NCBI RefSeq assembly: GCF_003604215.1
Contig: NZ_QXGS01000026.1
Coordinates: 1-40,807, forward strand
DNA from: Teichococcus vastitatis
Lineage (GTDB): Bacteria; Pseudomonadota; Alphaproteobacteria; Acetobacterales; Acetobacteraceae
Reading direction: 5' to 3'
DNA length: 40,807 nt
Made by a program: the position numbers and the translations under genes. Below the pieces are notes generated by a model. That model was not told the origin of the DNA. It ran no database searches and saw only the letters and a list, made by a program, of their open reading frames with translations. Shown here piece after piece: positions 25,336 to 34,036 of the stretch (position 1 is its first letter; each line of letters starts with the position of its first letter).

Positions 25336-26073
25336 ATGGCAGGCATTGAAGGCAAGGTTATCGCCATCACCGGCGCAAGCAGCGGCATCGGCCGCGCGGC
25401 GGCGGTGCTGCTGGCATCGCGCGGCGCGACGCTGGTGTTGGGCGCGCGGGGGATCGACGAGCTGGACGGGGTGGCGCGCGAGGTCGCGGGCCTTGGCGGC
25501 AAGGTTGCCCACCGGCCAATCGGCGTGACAAAGCGGGATGACGTGGCCGCGCTGACTGCGCTGGCGGTCGAGCGGTTCGGGCAGCTCGACGTGCTGATCA
25601 GCAACGCCGGCATCGGCCCGATCTCCAAGCTCGAGGACGGGCGTCTCGACGATTGGATTTCGATGGTCGACGTCAACTTCAAGGGGCTTCTGCACGGCAT
25701 CGCGGCCGCGCTCCCGATCTTCCGGCGCCAGCGCTTCGGCCACTTCGTCAACACGATCTCCACCGCAGGCCTCCAGGTCAGCCCGACGATGGCGGTCTAC
25801 GCCGCGACCAAGAACGCGGCGCGCACACTCACCGAAGGCTTGCGTCTGGAGGCCGGTCCGCAGCTCCGCGTGACGGGAATATCGCCAGGCTTCGTTGGAA
25901 CAGGCTTCGCCGCGTCGATGACCGATCCGGCAATCAGGGCGTCCATCCAAAAGAGCATGGACGAGATGGCGCTCCCACCCGAGGCCATCGCGCGCGCAAT
26001 GGCCTTCGCGATCGAGCAGCCGGACGAAGTGGACGTGAACAACATCGTCGTGCGCCCGACGGCGCAGGCGTGA
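25336..26073 (+). CDS. Short-chain dehydrogenase/reductase
   Basis: A 245-residue classical SDR. ATG 25336 is preferred to the in-frame ATG at 25312 because an AAGGAGA site lies 5-6 bases upstream and the Rossmann strand follows (GKVIAITGASSGIG). Motifs are TGASSGIG, LISNAGIG, a catalytic Ser in NTISTAG and YAATK. Gly-Ala-Arg after strand 2 favours NADPH. The C-terminal block (RAMAFAIEQPDEVDVNNIVV, ending RPTAQA) is typical of the YdfG/serine-dehydrogenase-like SDRs. Controlled by the divergent AraC gene at 24292, and followed by a second, broken SDR. Confidence 0.87.
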   Translation: MAGIEGKVIAITGASSGIGRAAAVLLASRGATLVLGARGIDELDGVAREVAGLGGKVAHRPIGVTKRDDVAALTALAVERFGQLDVLISNAGIGPISKLEDGRLDDWISMVDVNFKGLLHGIAAALPIFRRQRFGHFVNTISTAGLQVSPTMAVYAATKNAARTLTEGLRLEAGPQLRVTGISPGFVGTGFAASMTDPAIRASIQKSMDEMALPPEAIARAMAFAIEQPDEVDVNNIVVRPTAQA

Positions 26074-26101
26074 CCCAGGTCCCACAACCAGGAGACGTCG
26101 G

Positions 26102-26593
26102 CTGGCACAGGCACTGAAGGGCAAGGTCGCGGTGGTGACGGGGGGCTCCTCCGGGATCGGCCGGGCGATCTGCGAGGCGTTCTTGGCTGAGGGCGCCTTA
26201 GTGACCTTCACCGGCCATCGGGACCAAGCCGAGATCGAGGCGATCGCAACCGAGATGGGCCTGGGCGCTGATGGACGGCGCGTCGACGCTGGCAACTCGA
26301 GGGAGATGGACCGGCTGCTACGCGACGTGCGGGAGCGCCACAAGCGGCTCGACGTGCTGGTCGCCAACGCCGGCATCGGCAGGCATGCGAGGTTGGGCAC
26401 GATCACGGAGGCGCAGTTCGACGAGACAATCCCCACGAACCTGAAGGGCGTGCTCTTTGCCACCAAGTCGGCCGTCCCGCTGATGGACGGCGAGGGGTCG
26501 ATCATCTGGATCGGCTCTACTGGCGGGGACGCGCCCCCGCCCGGCATGAGCGTCTACAGCGGGGCCGAGACCGCACTCAGGACTATGATGGAG
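26102..26593 (+). pseudogene. SDR, start codon lost and 3' truncated
   Basis: SDR sequence runs from ALKGKVAVVTGGSSGIGRAI through VLVANAGIG to SVYSGAETALRTMMES, then stops resembling the family. The position where ATG is expected, after a GGAGA site at 26091, reads CTG (26102: LAQALKGK). A later GTG at 26132 would begin inside the first strand. The YxxxK site reads YSGAE, so the catalytic lysine is also lost. The 3' third is missing because the gene runs into the end of an oppositely oriented truncated oxidoreductase at about 26593-26613. Non-functional on three counts. Confidence 0.7.
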
Positions 26594-27206
26594 TCAATTT
26601 CGCCCGCCCTCGATCCACGCCCCGGTCGAAGGCCGCGCGCAAGGCGGCATCGGCTGCTTCCCCAAGCGGAATCCGTGTGTCGAGGTCGAGCGCGTCCAGC
26701 CGATGCCGGTTGCGGCCGACGCCGATGATGTGGCGCGCACCGAAATGCCGCGCGGTCTGGACCGCCATGCCGCCGGCAGCGCCTGTCACGCCGTTGATGA
26801 GGATGGTCGAACCCGGCTGAAGCGGCGCACGGCGCGTCAGCGCGATCCAGGCGGCGAGGCCGCCGGAGACGACCGCAACGGCTCGCCCGTCGGCGATGTC
26901 GTCCGGGATGGGAACGACCATGTCCTGAGCGACCTGCGAGACCTCGGCCATCGATCCGAACGGCGACTTCGGGAACAGGAAATAGACGCGCCGTCCGTCG
27001 GGATCGGTCCCGACGCCGTCGACGCCGGGCACGAAGCCGGCCTGCACGCCGCTCGCATAGTGCCGGCCCAGCGCCAGCCCCCTGACGATCGGGCTGAGTG
27101 GGGCGGCATGCACCTTGATGAGGATTTCGCCCGCACCCGCCACCGGGTCCCGGAAATCGGTGTATTCTGGGATCCTGCCGAACTCGCTGACCACCGCCGC
27201 TTTCAT
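26583..27206 (-). pseudogene. Zinc-type/quinone oxidoreductase, 3' truncated
   Basis: A 207-codon frame from ATG 27206. The N-terminal GroES-like part (MKAAVVSEFGRIPEYTDFRD, then GVDGVGTDPDGRRVYF) and the Rossmann opening (ILINGVTGAAGGMAVQTARH) identify an NADPH:quinone oxidoreductase/medium-chain dehydrogenase. The full protein would be about 320 residues, but homology ends at AAFDRGVD, followed by nine unrelated residues and a stop at the junction with the truncated SDR. It is divergent from the AraC gene at 27319 (112 bases), which presumably controlled it. A stable N-terminal product cannot be excluded. Confidence 0.75.
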
Positions 27207-27318
27207 ATCCTGATCCTTCGCTACGGCACTGCTTTGCCACAGCCGCAGATAGACGCGGGCAGCAGCACCATCTATGGGCGGAAATCCTGACTTTCTTCGT
27301 CATCGTCCCGAGACCGGC

Positions 27319-28242
27319 ATGGACCCGCTTTCCGACATCCTGTCGCTGCTGAAGCCCCGCAGCTACATAACCGCCGGCTTCGACGCGGGGGGTGACCGGT
27401 CCCTGCGGCTCGACGACCTGGCCGGTCGCATCAAATGCTACGCGGTGATCCGCGGTCGCTGCTGGCTCGCGCTGGAAGGCCACGGTGCGTCGGTCGCACT
27501 GATGCAAGGCGATTGCTTCGTCCTGCCCAGCGGGAGTCCGGTCAGGATCGCGAGCGATCTTGCGCTCGAGCCAACACTCGCTAGCTCCGCGCTGAAGCCG
27601 GATCGGCACAGTGAAACCGTGACCTACAATGGCGGCGGAGACGTGCTGCTGGTCGGCAGCAGGTTCGAGGTGAATGGACACCCTGCGGAGGCGCTGCTCC
27701 AAACCCTGCCCCCGATCATCCATCTCAGGGCCGCGGGGGACCAGGCGGTGCTGCGGTGGCCGATCGAATTGATGATGCAGGAACTGCGCGACGAGCGGCC
27801 GGGCGCATCTCTCATGACGCAGCATCTGGCGCATACGATGCTTGTGCAGACGCTGCGGCTCTATCTGTCGCAACAGGCCGGCAGCGGGATCGGGCTGTTC
27901 GCTGCGCTGGGCGATCCGCAGATCGGCCGGGCGCTCGGCGCGATCCATGCGGACCCGACGCAGGACTGGACCCTGGAGGACCTGGCCGCCGAGGCCGGCA
28001 TGTCACGCAGCGTTTTCGCCCGACGCTTCCGTGAAAGAGTGGGTGAGCCACCGATGGCCTACGTCACCCGCTGGCGCATGATGCGCGCCGCGGAGCGCCT
28101 GGTCACCAGCCGTGAGCCCCTGAGTCGAATTGCGACGTCGGTCGGCTATGGTTCGGAAAACGCGTTCAACACGGCATTCAGGCGGGTCATGGGAGTCGCG
28201 CCACGACGCTATGCGCGGGGCGCAGGCGTCCACGACATCTAG
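27319..28242 (+). CDS. AraC-family regulator with cupin N-terminal domain
   Basis: A 307-residue regulator. ATG 27319 (MDPLSDILSLLKPRSYITAG) matches the subgroup start seen in the regulator at 24292. The ligand cupin spans about 10-180 (CWLALEGHGASVALMQGDCF), and the DNA-binding domain 200-300 (LAAEAGMSRSVFARRFRERV, PPMAYVTRWRMMRA, SVGYGSENAFNTAFRRVMGV, APRRY). It is divergent from the broken quinone oxidoreductase gene. Its TAG stop shares a CTAG palindrome with the stop of the histidine kinase on the other strand (28239-28242). Confidence 0.86.
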   Translation: MDPLSDILSLLKPRSYITAGFDAGGDRSLRLDDLAGRIKCYAVIRGRCWLALEGHGASVALMQGDCFVLPSGSPVRIASDLALEPTLASSALKPDRHSETVTYNGGGDVLLVGSRFEVNGHPAEALLQTLPPIIHLRAAGDQAVLRWPIELMMQELRDERPGASLMTQHLAHTMLVQTLRLYLSQQAGSGIGLFAALGDPQIGRALGAIHADPTQDWTLEDLAAEAGMSRSVFARRFRERVGEPPMAYVTRWRMMRAAERLVTSREPLSRIATSVGYGSENAFNTAFRRVMGVAPRRYARGAGVHDI

Positions 28243-29564
28243 GCCGGCAGGACGACCCGCGCCCGCAGGCCGCGCGCATCCCGATTCTCCAGCTCCGCCG
28301 AGCCGCCATGCGCGATGGCAACGGAGCGCACCAGCGCGAGGCCGAGCCCGATGCCGCCCGTCGCACGGTTCCGGGATTTTTCGCCGCGATAGAAAGGCTC
28401 GAAGACGCGCTCCAGCTCCTCAGGCGGCAATCCGGGCCCATCATCGTCGATTTCGACGATCGCGGCACCCGACTGGTGATCCAATCGCACCCGCGCCGCA
28501 CCGCCGTAGGTCACGGCGTTGTGGATCAGATTCGTGAACAGGCTGCGCAGCCCCATGTCGTCGGCGTGCAGGATGACGTCGGGGCCCTCCTCAAGGCGGA
28601 CGTCGCTGCCGGTTTCGGCCATGTCGTCGGCGATGCTCGACAGCAGCGATCGCAATTCCTGCGGCTGGCGCGGGCGCTGCGCATGCGTCGCCTGCACGAA
28701 AGACAGCACGGCGGCCAGCATGTGCTGCATTTCGGCGATATCGGCCTCCGCACGGCTGCGGATCGGCTCTGGCACGCGCTCCAGCCGGAAGGCGAGGCGG
28801 GTCAGCGGGATGCGCAGGTCGTGCGCGATCGCGCTCATCATGTTCAGCCGGTCATCGACATAGCGGCCGAGGCGCCGCTTCATCTCGTTGAAAGCCAGCG
28901 CCGCGCCGCGCAGCTCCCGCGGGCCATCCGGCTCCAGGTCCGGCTCGCGCGGATTGCGGCCAAGCCGCTCAGCCGCCTCGGCGAAGTGCCGGATGGGCCG
29001 CGACAGCCAGCGGGCGACCACATAGGCAAAGGGGATCGCGAAGACGATGGTCCCCACCAGCCAGATCCCGGCGAGCGCCAGCCTGCCGCGGAACAGGGAA
29101 CCCGAGGGGTTCACGACATGCCAGTTCCCGTCCGGCAGCAGGCGCGCCAGCGTGATACCGCCCGCGAAGTCGATCGGCGACACCAGCTGTACCGGAGGAT
29201 CGGCCCCGCCATTCGCAAGCAGGCGCGCGGCCCAGCGCGTCCCCTTCCGCGCCTGCAGCACGGAGACGAACTCCACCCGCAGCTCATCCGCCGGCAGGCC
29301 GAGCCGTTCCGCCATCACGTCCCGCATCTGGGCCAGCAGCGGGTCCTGCGGCGGCACCTCCTGTGCTGGCATGTCCTGGATCTCGACGCCGCGAACAGGG
29401 TCCGACCCCATCAGCGCGCGCTGCATGGTCTCGAAGCTGACGGGACCGAGCGGTACGGGTGGCCATAGCGCGAAGACCGCCATGTTGAGCACCTGCACCA
29501 GCAGCACGCAGGCGATCAGCATGGCGGCACTGCGGACCATCAGCGGCATGGTGCGGAGCTTCAC
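28239..29564 (-). CDS. Sensor histidine kinase
   Basis: A 441-residue membrane kinase. Transmembrane helices are at about 10-33 and 162-183, enclosing a sensor region of about 125 residues in the periplasm. HAMP follows (185-238). His248 in MSAIAHDLRIPLTRL is the phosphorylation site. The ATPase has an N box (FTNLIHNAVTYGG), DDDGPGLP, an F box (FEPFYRGEKSRN) and GGIGLGLALV. It lies 10 bases after the response regulator stop, so the pair is one operon in the order regulator, kinase. Signal and targets are unknown. It ends convergently with the AraC gene, sharing 3 bases. Confidence 0.9.
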   Translation of the reverse strand: MKLRTMPLMVRSAAMLIACVLLVQVLNMAVFALWPPVPLGPVSFETMQRALMGSDPVRGVEIQDMPAQEVPPQDPLLAQMRDVMAERLGLPADELRVEFVSVLQARKGTRWAARLLANGGADPPVQLVSPIDFAGGITLARLLPDGNWHVVNPSGSLFRGRLALAGIWLVGTIVFAIPFAYVVARWLSRPIRHFAEAAERLGRNPREPDLEPDGPRELRGAALAFNEMKRRLGRYVDDRLNMMSAIAHDLRIPLTRLAFRLERVPEPIRSRAEADIAEMQHMLAAVLSFVQATHAQRPRQPQELRSLLSSIADDMAETGSDVRLEEGPDVILHADDMGLRSLFTNLIHNAVTYGGAARVRLDHQSGAAIVEIDDDGPGLPPEELERVFEPFYRGEKSRNRATGGIGLGLALVRSVAIAHGGSAELENRDARGLRARVVLPA

Positions 29565-29574
29565 GGCGATATTC

Positions 29575-30285
29575 CTACAGGCGCTGGGTGGCGGGCACGA
29601 ACATGTAGCCTTCGCTGCGTATGGTGCGGATCAACTCGTCGCCGCCGGCGCGCAGCTTCCGCCGCAGCCGGCTGACCTGCACGTCCACCGCCCGGTCGAA
29701 GGTGTCGCTGTCTGGCCCGCGCGCGGCATCCAGAAGCTGGTCGCGCGTCAGCACGCGGCGCGGGCGCTCGACGAAGGCCTTTAGCATGAACAGCTCGCCA
29801 TCGGTCAGATGGACTAGCACGCCTGCGGGATCGCGCAGCTCATGCGCGCTGAAATCGGCGGTCCAGCCGAGGAAGCGGACGCGATAGGCGCGGAAATCCT
29901 GGTCCGGCGCATGCGCGCCGCGGCGCAGAGTCGCCTTGACCACGGCGAGCAATTCGGCCGGGCTGCTCGGCTTGCCGAGATAGTAATCCGCGCCGGCGTT
30001 CAGCCCGGCGATGCGGTCGGGCGGCGTGTCGAGGGCGGAGAGCATCACCACCGGCGGATGCGCGCCACTGGCCAGGCGCTGGCAGGCCGAGAGCCCATTT
30101 TCGCCGGGCATCAGCACGTCCAGCAGGATCAGGTCCACGCTTTGGGCTTCCAGCACGCGGCCCATGGCGCGCACATCGGCCGCGTCGAAGGTGCGGTAGC
30201 CGTGGCCACGCAGGCTTTCGGTGATGACGTCCCGGATCCCGGCATCGTCATCCACCACCAGTACCGTAGGCCTGCCGTCCTCCAT
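29575..30285 (-). CDS. OmpR-family response regulator
   Basis: A 236-residue two-domain regulator. The receiver has the acidic pair in VVDDDAG (11-14), the phosphoacceptor Asp56 in LILLDVLMPG and Lys105 in LGKPSSP. The winged-helix domain (about 140-232) includes LTDGELFMLKAFVERPRRVL, DRAVDVQVSRLRRKL and IRTIRSEGYMFVP. The usual GYR before the C-terminal strand reads GYM, a small deviation. It is the first gene of the two-component operon. Confidence 0.9.
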   Translation of the reverse strand: MEDGRPTVLVVDDDAGIRDVITESLRGHGYRTFDAADVRAMGRVLEAQSVDLILLDVLMPGENGLSACQRLASGAHPPVVMLSALDTPPDRIAGLNAGADYYLGKPSSPAELLAVVKATLRRGAHAPDQDFRAYRVRFLGWTADFSAHELRDPAGVLVHLTDGELFMLKAFVERPRRVLTRDQLLDAARGPDSDTFDRAVDVQVSRLRRKLRAGGDELIRTIRSEGYMFVPATQRL

Positions 30286-30591
30286 CGCGCCGTCCCCGCA
30301 CTGCCAAGAGCGACATCAGCCGCGAATGTTTCTGGTAGATGTCCACGCCCCGCTGCGGCGCCAGTTTAGCCTGCGGGGCGGCGTTGCACCAAGGTTCTGG
30401 CAGGGGCCGGTGCGTTAGACGCGGCGAGGATCGGTGCGGGTTCCCTGAAAGAGTATCTCGCTCGCGCCATGCCTATCCGCCCGGTCCCGTCTCCGGACTT
30501 CTCTCGGAGAATCAGGCAAGTTCTGGCTTCGACTTGGCAACTTCGGAGCTCCTTCGTCGGGCAGATTGGGCGGGCCATGAAGGAGATTTCC

Positions 30592-31440
30592 ATGTCCAGC
30601 GCATCGCATCGTTCCATCCTGACCCTTGCCGCCGCAGGCCCCGCCGCTGCGATGGCGGGTTCTGCCAAGGCCGTACCGGCTTCCAGCGCCGGGTCGCTCC
30701 AGTCCCGCCCGGGCGAGGGCCGTGCAGCCGTCATCACCGGCTCCTCGCGCGGCATCGGGGCCGCCACGGCCCGGCGGCTCGGCGCCGAAGGCTATGCGGT
30801 CACGGTCAATTATTTGACCAATCGCGACCTTGCCGAGCAGGTCGTGAGGGATATCGAGTCCTCCGGCGGACGCGCCATCGCCCGTCAGGGGGACGTCGCC
30901 GATCCTGCCGCGGTCGCCGCCTTGTTCGACGCGAACGACCGGGCCTTCGGGGGTGTCGACGTGGTCGTGAACAACGCCGGGAGGATGAATGTCGGCCTGT
31001 TCGCCCAGATGACCGACGCCGCCTTCGACCGGATGATGGCCACCAACGTCAAGGGCAGCTTCAATGTGCTGCGCGAAGCGGCGCGGCGGACGCGTGAGGG
31101 GGGGCGCATCATCAGCCTGAGTTCCAGCATCACCCTCCAGCGCCCAGCAGGTGGCGGCGCCTACGCCGCCAGCAAGGCTGCGCAGGATTTCTACACGAGC
31201 GCCTTGGCCAAGGAGCTGGCGGGCCGCCAGATCTCCGTCAATGCAGTGGCTCCCGGGGCCGTCGACACTCAGCTTCTTCGCCAGCACGGCGACGCCGCCC
31301 TGGCCGGTATTCCCGCCATGACGCCGCACGGTCGCATCGGTCTGCCCGAGGACATCGCCAATGTCATCGCCGCGCTGTGCTCGAACGACGGCCAGTGGAT
31401 TCACGGCCAGGTCGTGTTCGCCAACGGCGGCATCGGCTGA
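30592..31440 (+). CDS. SDR with degraded Tat-like leader
   Basis: A 282-residue protein: an N-terminal leader-like segment (about residues 1-28) plus a classical SDR. ATG 30592 follows a GAAGGAG site. The leader MSSASHRSILTLAAAGPAAA has the form of a twin-arginine signal, but the first Arg is His (SHRSIL). The SDR part shows TGSSRGIGAA, VVVNNAGRM, SSSITLQ, YAASK and the C-terminal GQVVFANGGIG. Asn-Tyr-Leu after strand 2 is unusual and leaves cofactor choice open. An AraC gene follows on the same strand. If the leader is no longer cleaved or exported, the enzyme would stay cytosolic. Confidence 0.82.
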   Translation: MSSASHRSILTLAAAGPAAAMAGSAKAVPASSAGSLQSRPGEGRAAVITGSSRGIGAATARRLGAEGYAVTVNYLTNRDLAEQVVRDIESSGGRAIARQGDVADPAAVAALFDANDRAFGGVDVVVNNAGRMNVGLFAQMTDAAFDRMMATNVKGSFNVLREAARRTREGGRIISLSSSITLQRPAGGGAYAASKAAQDFYTSALAKELAGRQISVNAVAPGAVDTQLLRQHGDAALAGIPAMTPHGRIGLPEDIANVIAALCSNDGQWIHGQVVFANGGIG

Positions 31441-31468
31441 GGACCTTACCTTCTTGGGCAAGGCCGTA

Positions 31469-31493
31469 GGACGGCGGCGAAGGCACGCCGTCC
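31469..31493 (+). terminator. Candidate terminator hairpin after SDR gene
   Basis: Perfect 8-bp stem GGACGGCG/CGCCGTCC with a 9-base loop, 28 bases after the SDR stop. No T-run follows, so intrinsic termination would be weak. It could also protect the mRNA end. Confidence 0.4.
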
Positions 31494-31645
31494 CCCACCC
31501 GCGGTAGGCGCATTGTACAGACACGCGCCTCGGCCTTGCTCTGCAAGCTATCCGATTCAACGCATGAAGTTCCCGAACCTCCACCGACGTTGTCGCACGT
31601 GCACCGGCCTCTTAACTAAGAGCTTGTGCGGTACGGAGTCAGTCG

Positions 31646-32584
31646 ATGAAGGGATCAGAACTCGGCGAGAGGATCTCACGAATTCTGGATGCCAGGTTCG
31701 TGGGTAACGGCCACTACCAGACGCCGATCCCCGGCCTGATCCTCATGCGATCCTATAGCCAGATGCCGCCACAGCACATGCTGTACCGTCCGACGCTCTG
31801 TGTTGTCGCGCAGGGTGCCAAGGAGATCATGGTCGCCGATCGGGCAGTCCGATACGGCAGCGGGCAGACCCTGGTCGTGACCATCGAGGCGCCGGTGCTC
31901 AGCCACCTGATCAAGGCGTCGGCGGGCAGCCCCTACCTCGGCGTCATCCTGGAGCTCGACCTGAGCGCCATACGGGAGGTGGTGACCCAGCTGGGCAAGG
32001 ATGGTCCGAGGACTGGCGGCTCCGCCTTCGGTCTTGAGGTCCACGATCTGGATGCGCAGATCACCGGGTCTCTGGTGCGGCTGCTTGGGCTCATCGGCGA
32101 GCCGACCGCTCTCGACATCCTCTATCCATCGATCATGCGCGAGATCTCCTATTGGCTCGTGCGCGGACCCGCCGGTCGCAATGTCGCACGCATGGTCATT
32201 CCCGACGGCCAGCCGCACCGGATCGCCCAGGCCATCGCTCACCTGCGGGAAAATTATGAGGTGGCGATCAACGTCAAGGCGCTGGCGAAGTCGGTCGGGA
32301 TGAGCTCGTCCTCCTTCCACCAGCACTTCAAGACAATGACCTCCATGTCGCCCCTGCAGTATCAGAAGCATCTTCGGCTTCTGGAGGCACGGCGACGGAT
32401 GGTCAGCGACGGCGACCAGGCCGCAGTCGCCGCTGTCGCGGTCGGATACGAGAGCGTGTCCCAGTTCAGCCGGGAATACGCGCGGATGTTCGGAGCGCCC
32501 CCGCGGCGCGAAACACGCCGCGCGCTTGGCGAGCGTGACCCGGAGGGCATCAAGGCGTCCGATCGGGCCCACGCGCCCGGCTGA
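31646..32584 (+). CDS. AraC-family regulator (AraC_N/YqhC-like)
   Basis: A 312-residue AraC regulator of the AraC_N subgroup, different from the cupin_6 regulators elsewhere in the window. The N-terminal domain contains GLILMRSYSQMPPQHMLYRP and TLCVVAQGAKEIMV, as in YqhC, the aldehyde-responsive regulator of E. coli. The C-terminal domain (about 195-295) has LAKSVGMSSSSFHQHFKTMT, SPLQYQKHLRLLEA, and AVGYESVSQFSREYARMFG. By analogy it may sense aldehydes and regulate the upstream SDR at 30592. That link is inference from adjacency. The 205-base gap before it contains the hairpin at 31469. Confidence 0.87.
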   Translation: MKGSELGERISRILDARFVGNGHYQTPIPGLILMRSYSQMPPQHMLYRPTLCVVAQGAKEIMVADRAVRYGSGQTLVVTIEAPVLSHLIKASAGSPYLGVILELDLSAIREVVTQLGKDGPRTGGSAFGLEVHDLDAQITGSLVRLLGLIGEPTALDILYPSIMREISYWLVRGPAGRNVARMVIPDGQPHRIAQAIAHLRENYEVAINVKALAKSVGMSSSSFHQHFKTMTSMSPLQYQKHLRLLEARRRMVSDGDQAAVAAVAVGYESVSQFSREYARMFGAPPRRETRRALGERDPEGIKASDRAHAPG

Positions 32585-32760
32585 TGCCAGGACAGCCCTG
32601 GACGTCCTGACAAGGAGCGGGCCAGGCGCGCCGCGTGTCTCGCCGCTTCTTTTCATGGATGATAGGCACGGCGGGCGATTTCGAGTGATTAGGAAACACG
32701 ACAGACACGAAACGCCACCACGGTCCGCTCGGCTTACAAACCGAGAACCGAGGTTTTGAC

Positions 32761-33387
32761 ATGTTGGTCGATACCAGCGCCGAGCTGCGCCAGGATTCCG
32801 CGCCGGGCGAGCGCGACAACTGGCTGTTCTTCCAGTCCTGGATGCAGCACCCCCTGCGCGCCGGGGCCTTCAAGCCGAGCAGCCCCGACCTCGCCCGCGC
32901 CATGGCGGCGCAGGTCGATCCTTCCCTACCGGGCCCCGTGGTCGAACTCGGGCCGGGCACCGGCGCCATCACCCGCGCCCTGGTCGCGCGCGGCGTCGAT
33001 CCCGCGCGGCTGGTGCTGGTGGAGGCCGATCCCGGTTTCTGCGCCTTGCTGCGGCAACGTTGGCCGATGGCGCAGGTCCTGCAGGCCGATGCCTGGGCCG
33101 TGCCGGATCTCATGCGGAGCTTCGATCGTCCGGCGGCGGCCGTGGTCGCCGGCCTGCCGCTGCTGATCCGCCCGCCTGCCCACCGGCTGCGGCTGGTGCT
33201 GGACAGCCTGCGCCATGCCAGGCCCGGCGCGCCCTTCGTGCAGTTCACCTACTTCGTCCGCTCGCCGGTGCCGGCGCCGCGGGCCGGGCTACGCGCGAAG
33301 GGCTCCGGCATGATCTGGCGGAACCTGTGGCCGGCGCGGGTCTGGACCTACCGCCTGCCAGGCCGGCCCATGGAGCAGACGTGGTGA
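32761..33387 (+). CDS. Phospholipid N-methyltransferase-like class I SAM methyltransferase
   Basis: A 208-residue methyltransferase. The SAM-binding motif I is VVELGPGTGAITRAL (about 60-74), followed by the acidic motif II (LVLVEADPGF). The pattern VVAGLPLLIRPP and the C-terminal block (VQFTYFVRSPVP, IWRNLWPARVWTYR) are typical of PmtA-type phosphatidylethanolamine N-methyltransferases, which make phosphatidylcholine at the membrane surface. There is no membrane segment, as in that group. It overlaps the DedA-family gene by four bases (GTGA), so the two membrane-lipid genes are coupled. 32585-32760 has no supported gene. Confidence 0.8.
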   Translation: MLVDTSAELRQDSAPGERDNWLFFQSWMQHPLRAGAFKPSSPDLARAMAAQVDPSLPGPVVELGPGTGAITRALVARGVDPARLVLVEADPGFCALLRQRWPMAQVLQADAWAVPDLMRSFDRPAAAVVAGLPLLIRPPAHRLRLVLDSLRHARPGAPFVQFTYFVRSPVPAPRAGLRAKGSGMIWRNLWPARVWTYRLPGRPMEQTW

Positions 33388-33989
33388 CGGCGCTCGACGC
33401 GCTGCTGGACGCAGCGAGCCTTCAGGCGGTGTTCCTCGCCGCGATGGTCGAGAAGTTCATCCCCATCCTGCCCTCCTACGTCCTGTATCCGGCGATCGGC
33501 ATCGGCGCCGAGGATGCCTGGGCGCTGGCCGCGCGCTGCCTGGTGGCGACTCTGGGATCACTGGGTGGCGCGCTCGCCTGGTACGGGCTGGGGGCCTGGG
33601 TGGGGGAGCGGCGCATAGAGGCGCTGGTGGCGCGGCATGGGCGCTGGCTGCTGCTCTCGCCCAGGCTCTATGCGCGGCTGGTGGCAGGGTATCGGCAGCG
33701 CCCGGTGGGGCTGACCTTCCTCGGGCAGCTCATTCCCACGGTGCGGATCTTCCAGGCCCTGCCGGCGGGCGTGCTGCGGCTGCCCCTGGCCTCCTTCCTC
33801 GCGGCGACGGCGCTGGGCTCGCTGTGCTGGATCGCCCTGCTGGCCGGGGCCGGTCATGTGCTGCATCGGCAGGGCTGGGCGGCGGGCGAGGCCGGGCTGA
33901 TCGTGCTGGGCGCCCTGATCGCGCTGGAACTCGGCGCGGCGCTGGCGGCGCGGATCTGGCGGCAGGTTCAGGCCACCAGGGTGGCCTGA
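33384..33989 (+). CDS. DedA-family (VTT domain) membrane protein
   Basis: A 201-residue integral membrane protein starting at GTG 33384 inside the methyltransferase stop. Several hydrophobic segments are evident (about 10-40, 43-65, 130-160, 165-190). Residues EKFIPILPSYVLYPAIG, GSLGGALAWYGLGAWVG and FLGQLIPTVRIFQALPAGVL match the DedA/VTT fold, including the conserved Glu near the N-terminus and the re-entrant G-x-x-x-P-x-x-R stretch. DedA proteins act in lipid scrambling and membrane homeostasis. Pairing with a phospholipid methyltransferase supports a phospholipid role here. Confidence 0.83.
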   Translation: MTALDALLDAASLQAVFLAAMVEKFIPILPSYVLYPAIGIGAEDAWALAARCLVATLGSLGGALAWYGLGAWVGERRIEALVARHGRWLLLSPRLYARLVAGYRQRPVGLTFLGQLIPTVRIFQALPAGVLRLPLASFLAATALGSLCWIALLAGAGHVLHRQGWAAGEAGLIVLGALIALELGAALAARIWRQVQATRVA

Positions 33990-34036
33990 CGTGGCGGGAT
34001 GGATCACGCCTGGCATGCCGCCAGAGGCGACGGCAC

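Noticed and set aside
24292-26547. A 751-codon minus-strand frame that extends the AraC gene upstream
   Set aside because: The first 430 codons are antisense to two SDR genes and have no family sequence. The AraC homology begins at ATG 25248.
26554-27948. A 464-codon minus-strand frame over the quinone oxidoreductase and AraC region
   Set aside because: It has no coherent homology of its own; the authentic frames are the oxidoreductase from 27206 and the AraC gene from 27319.
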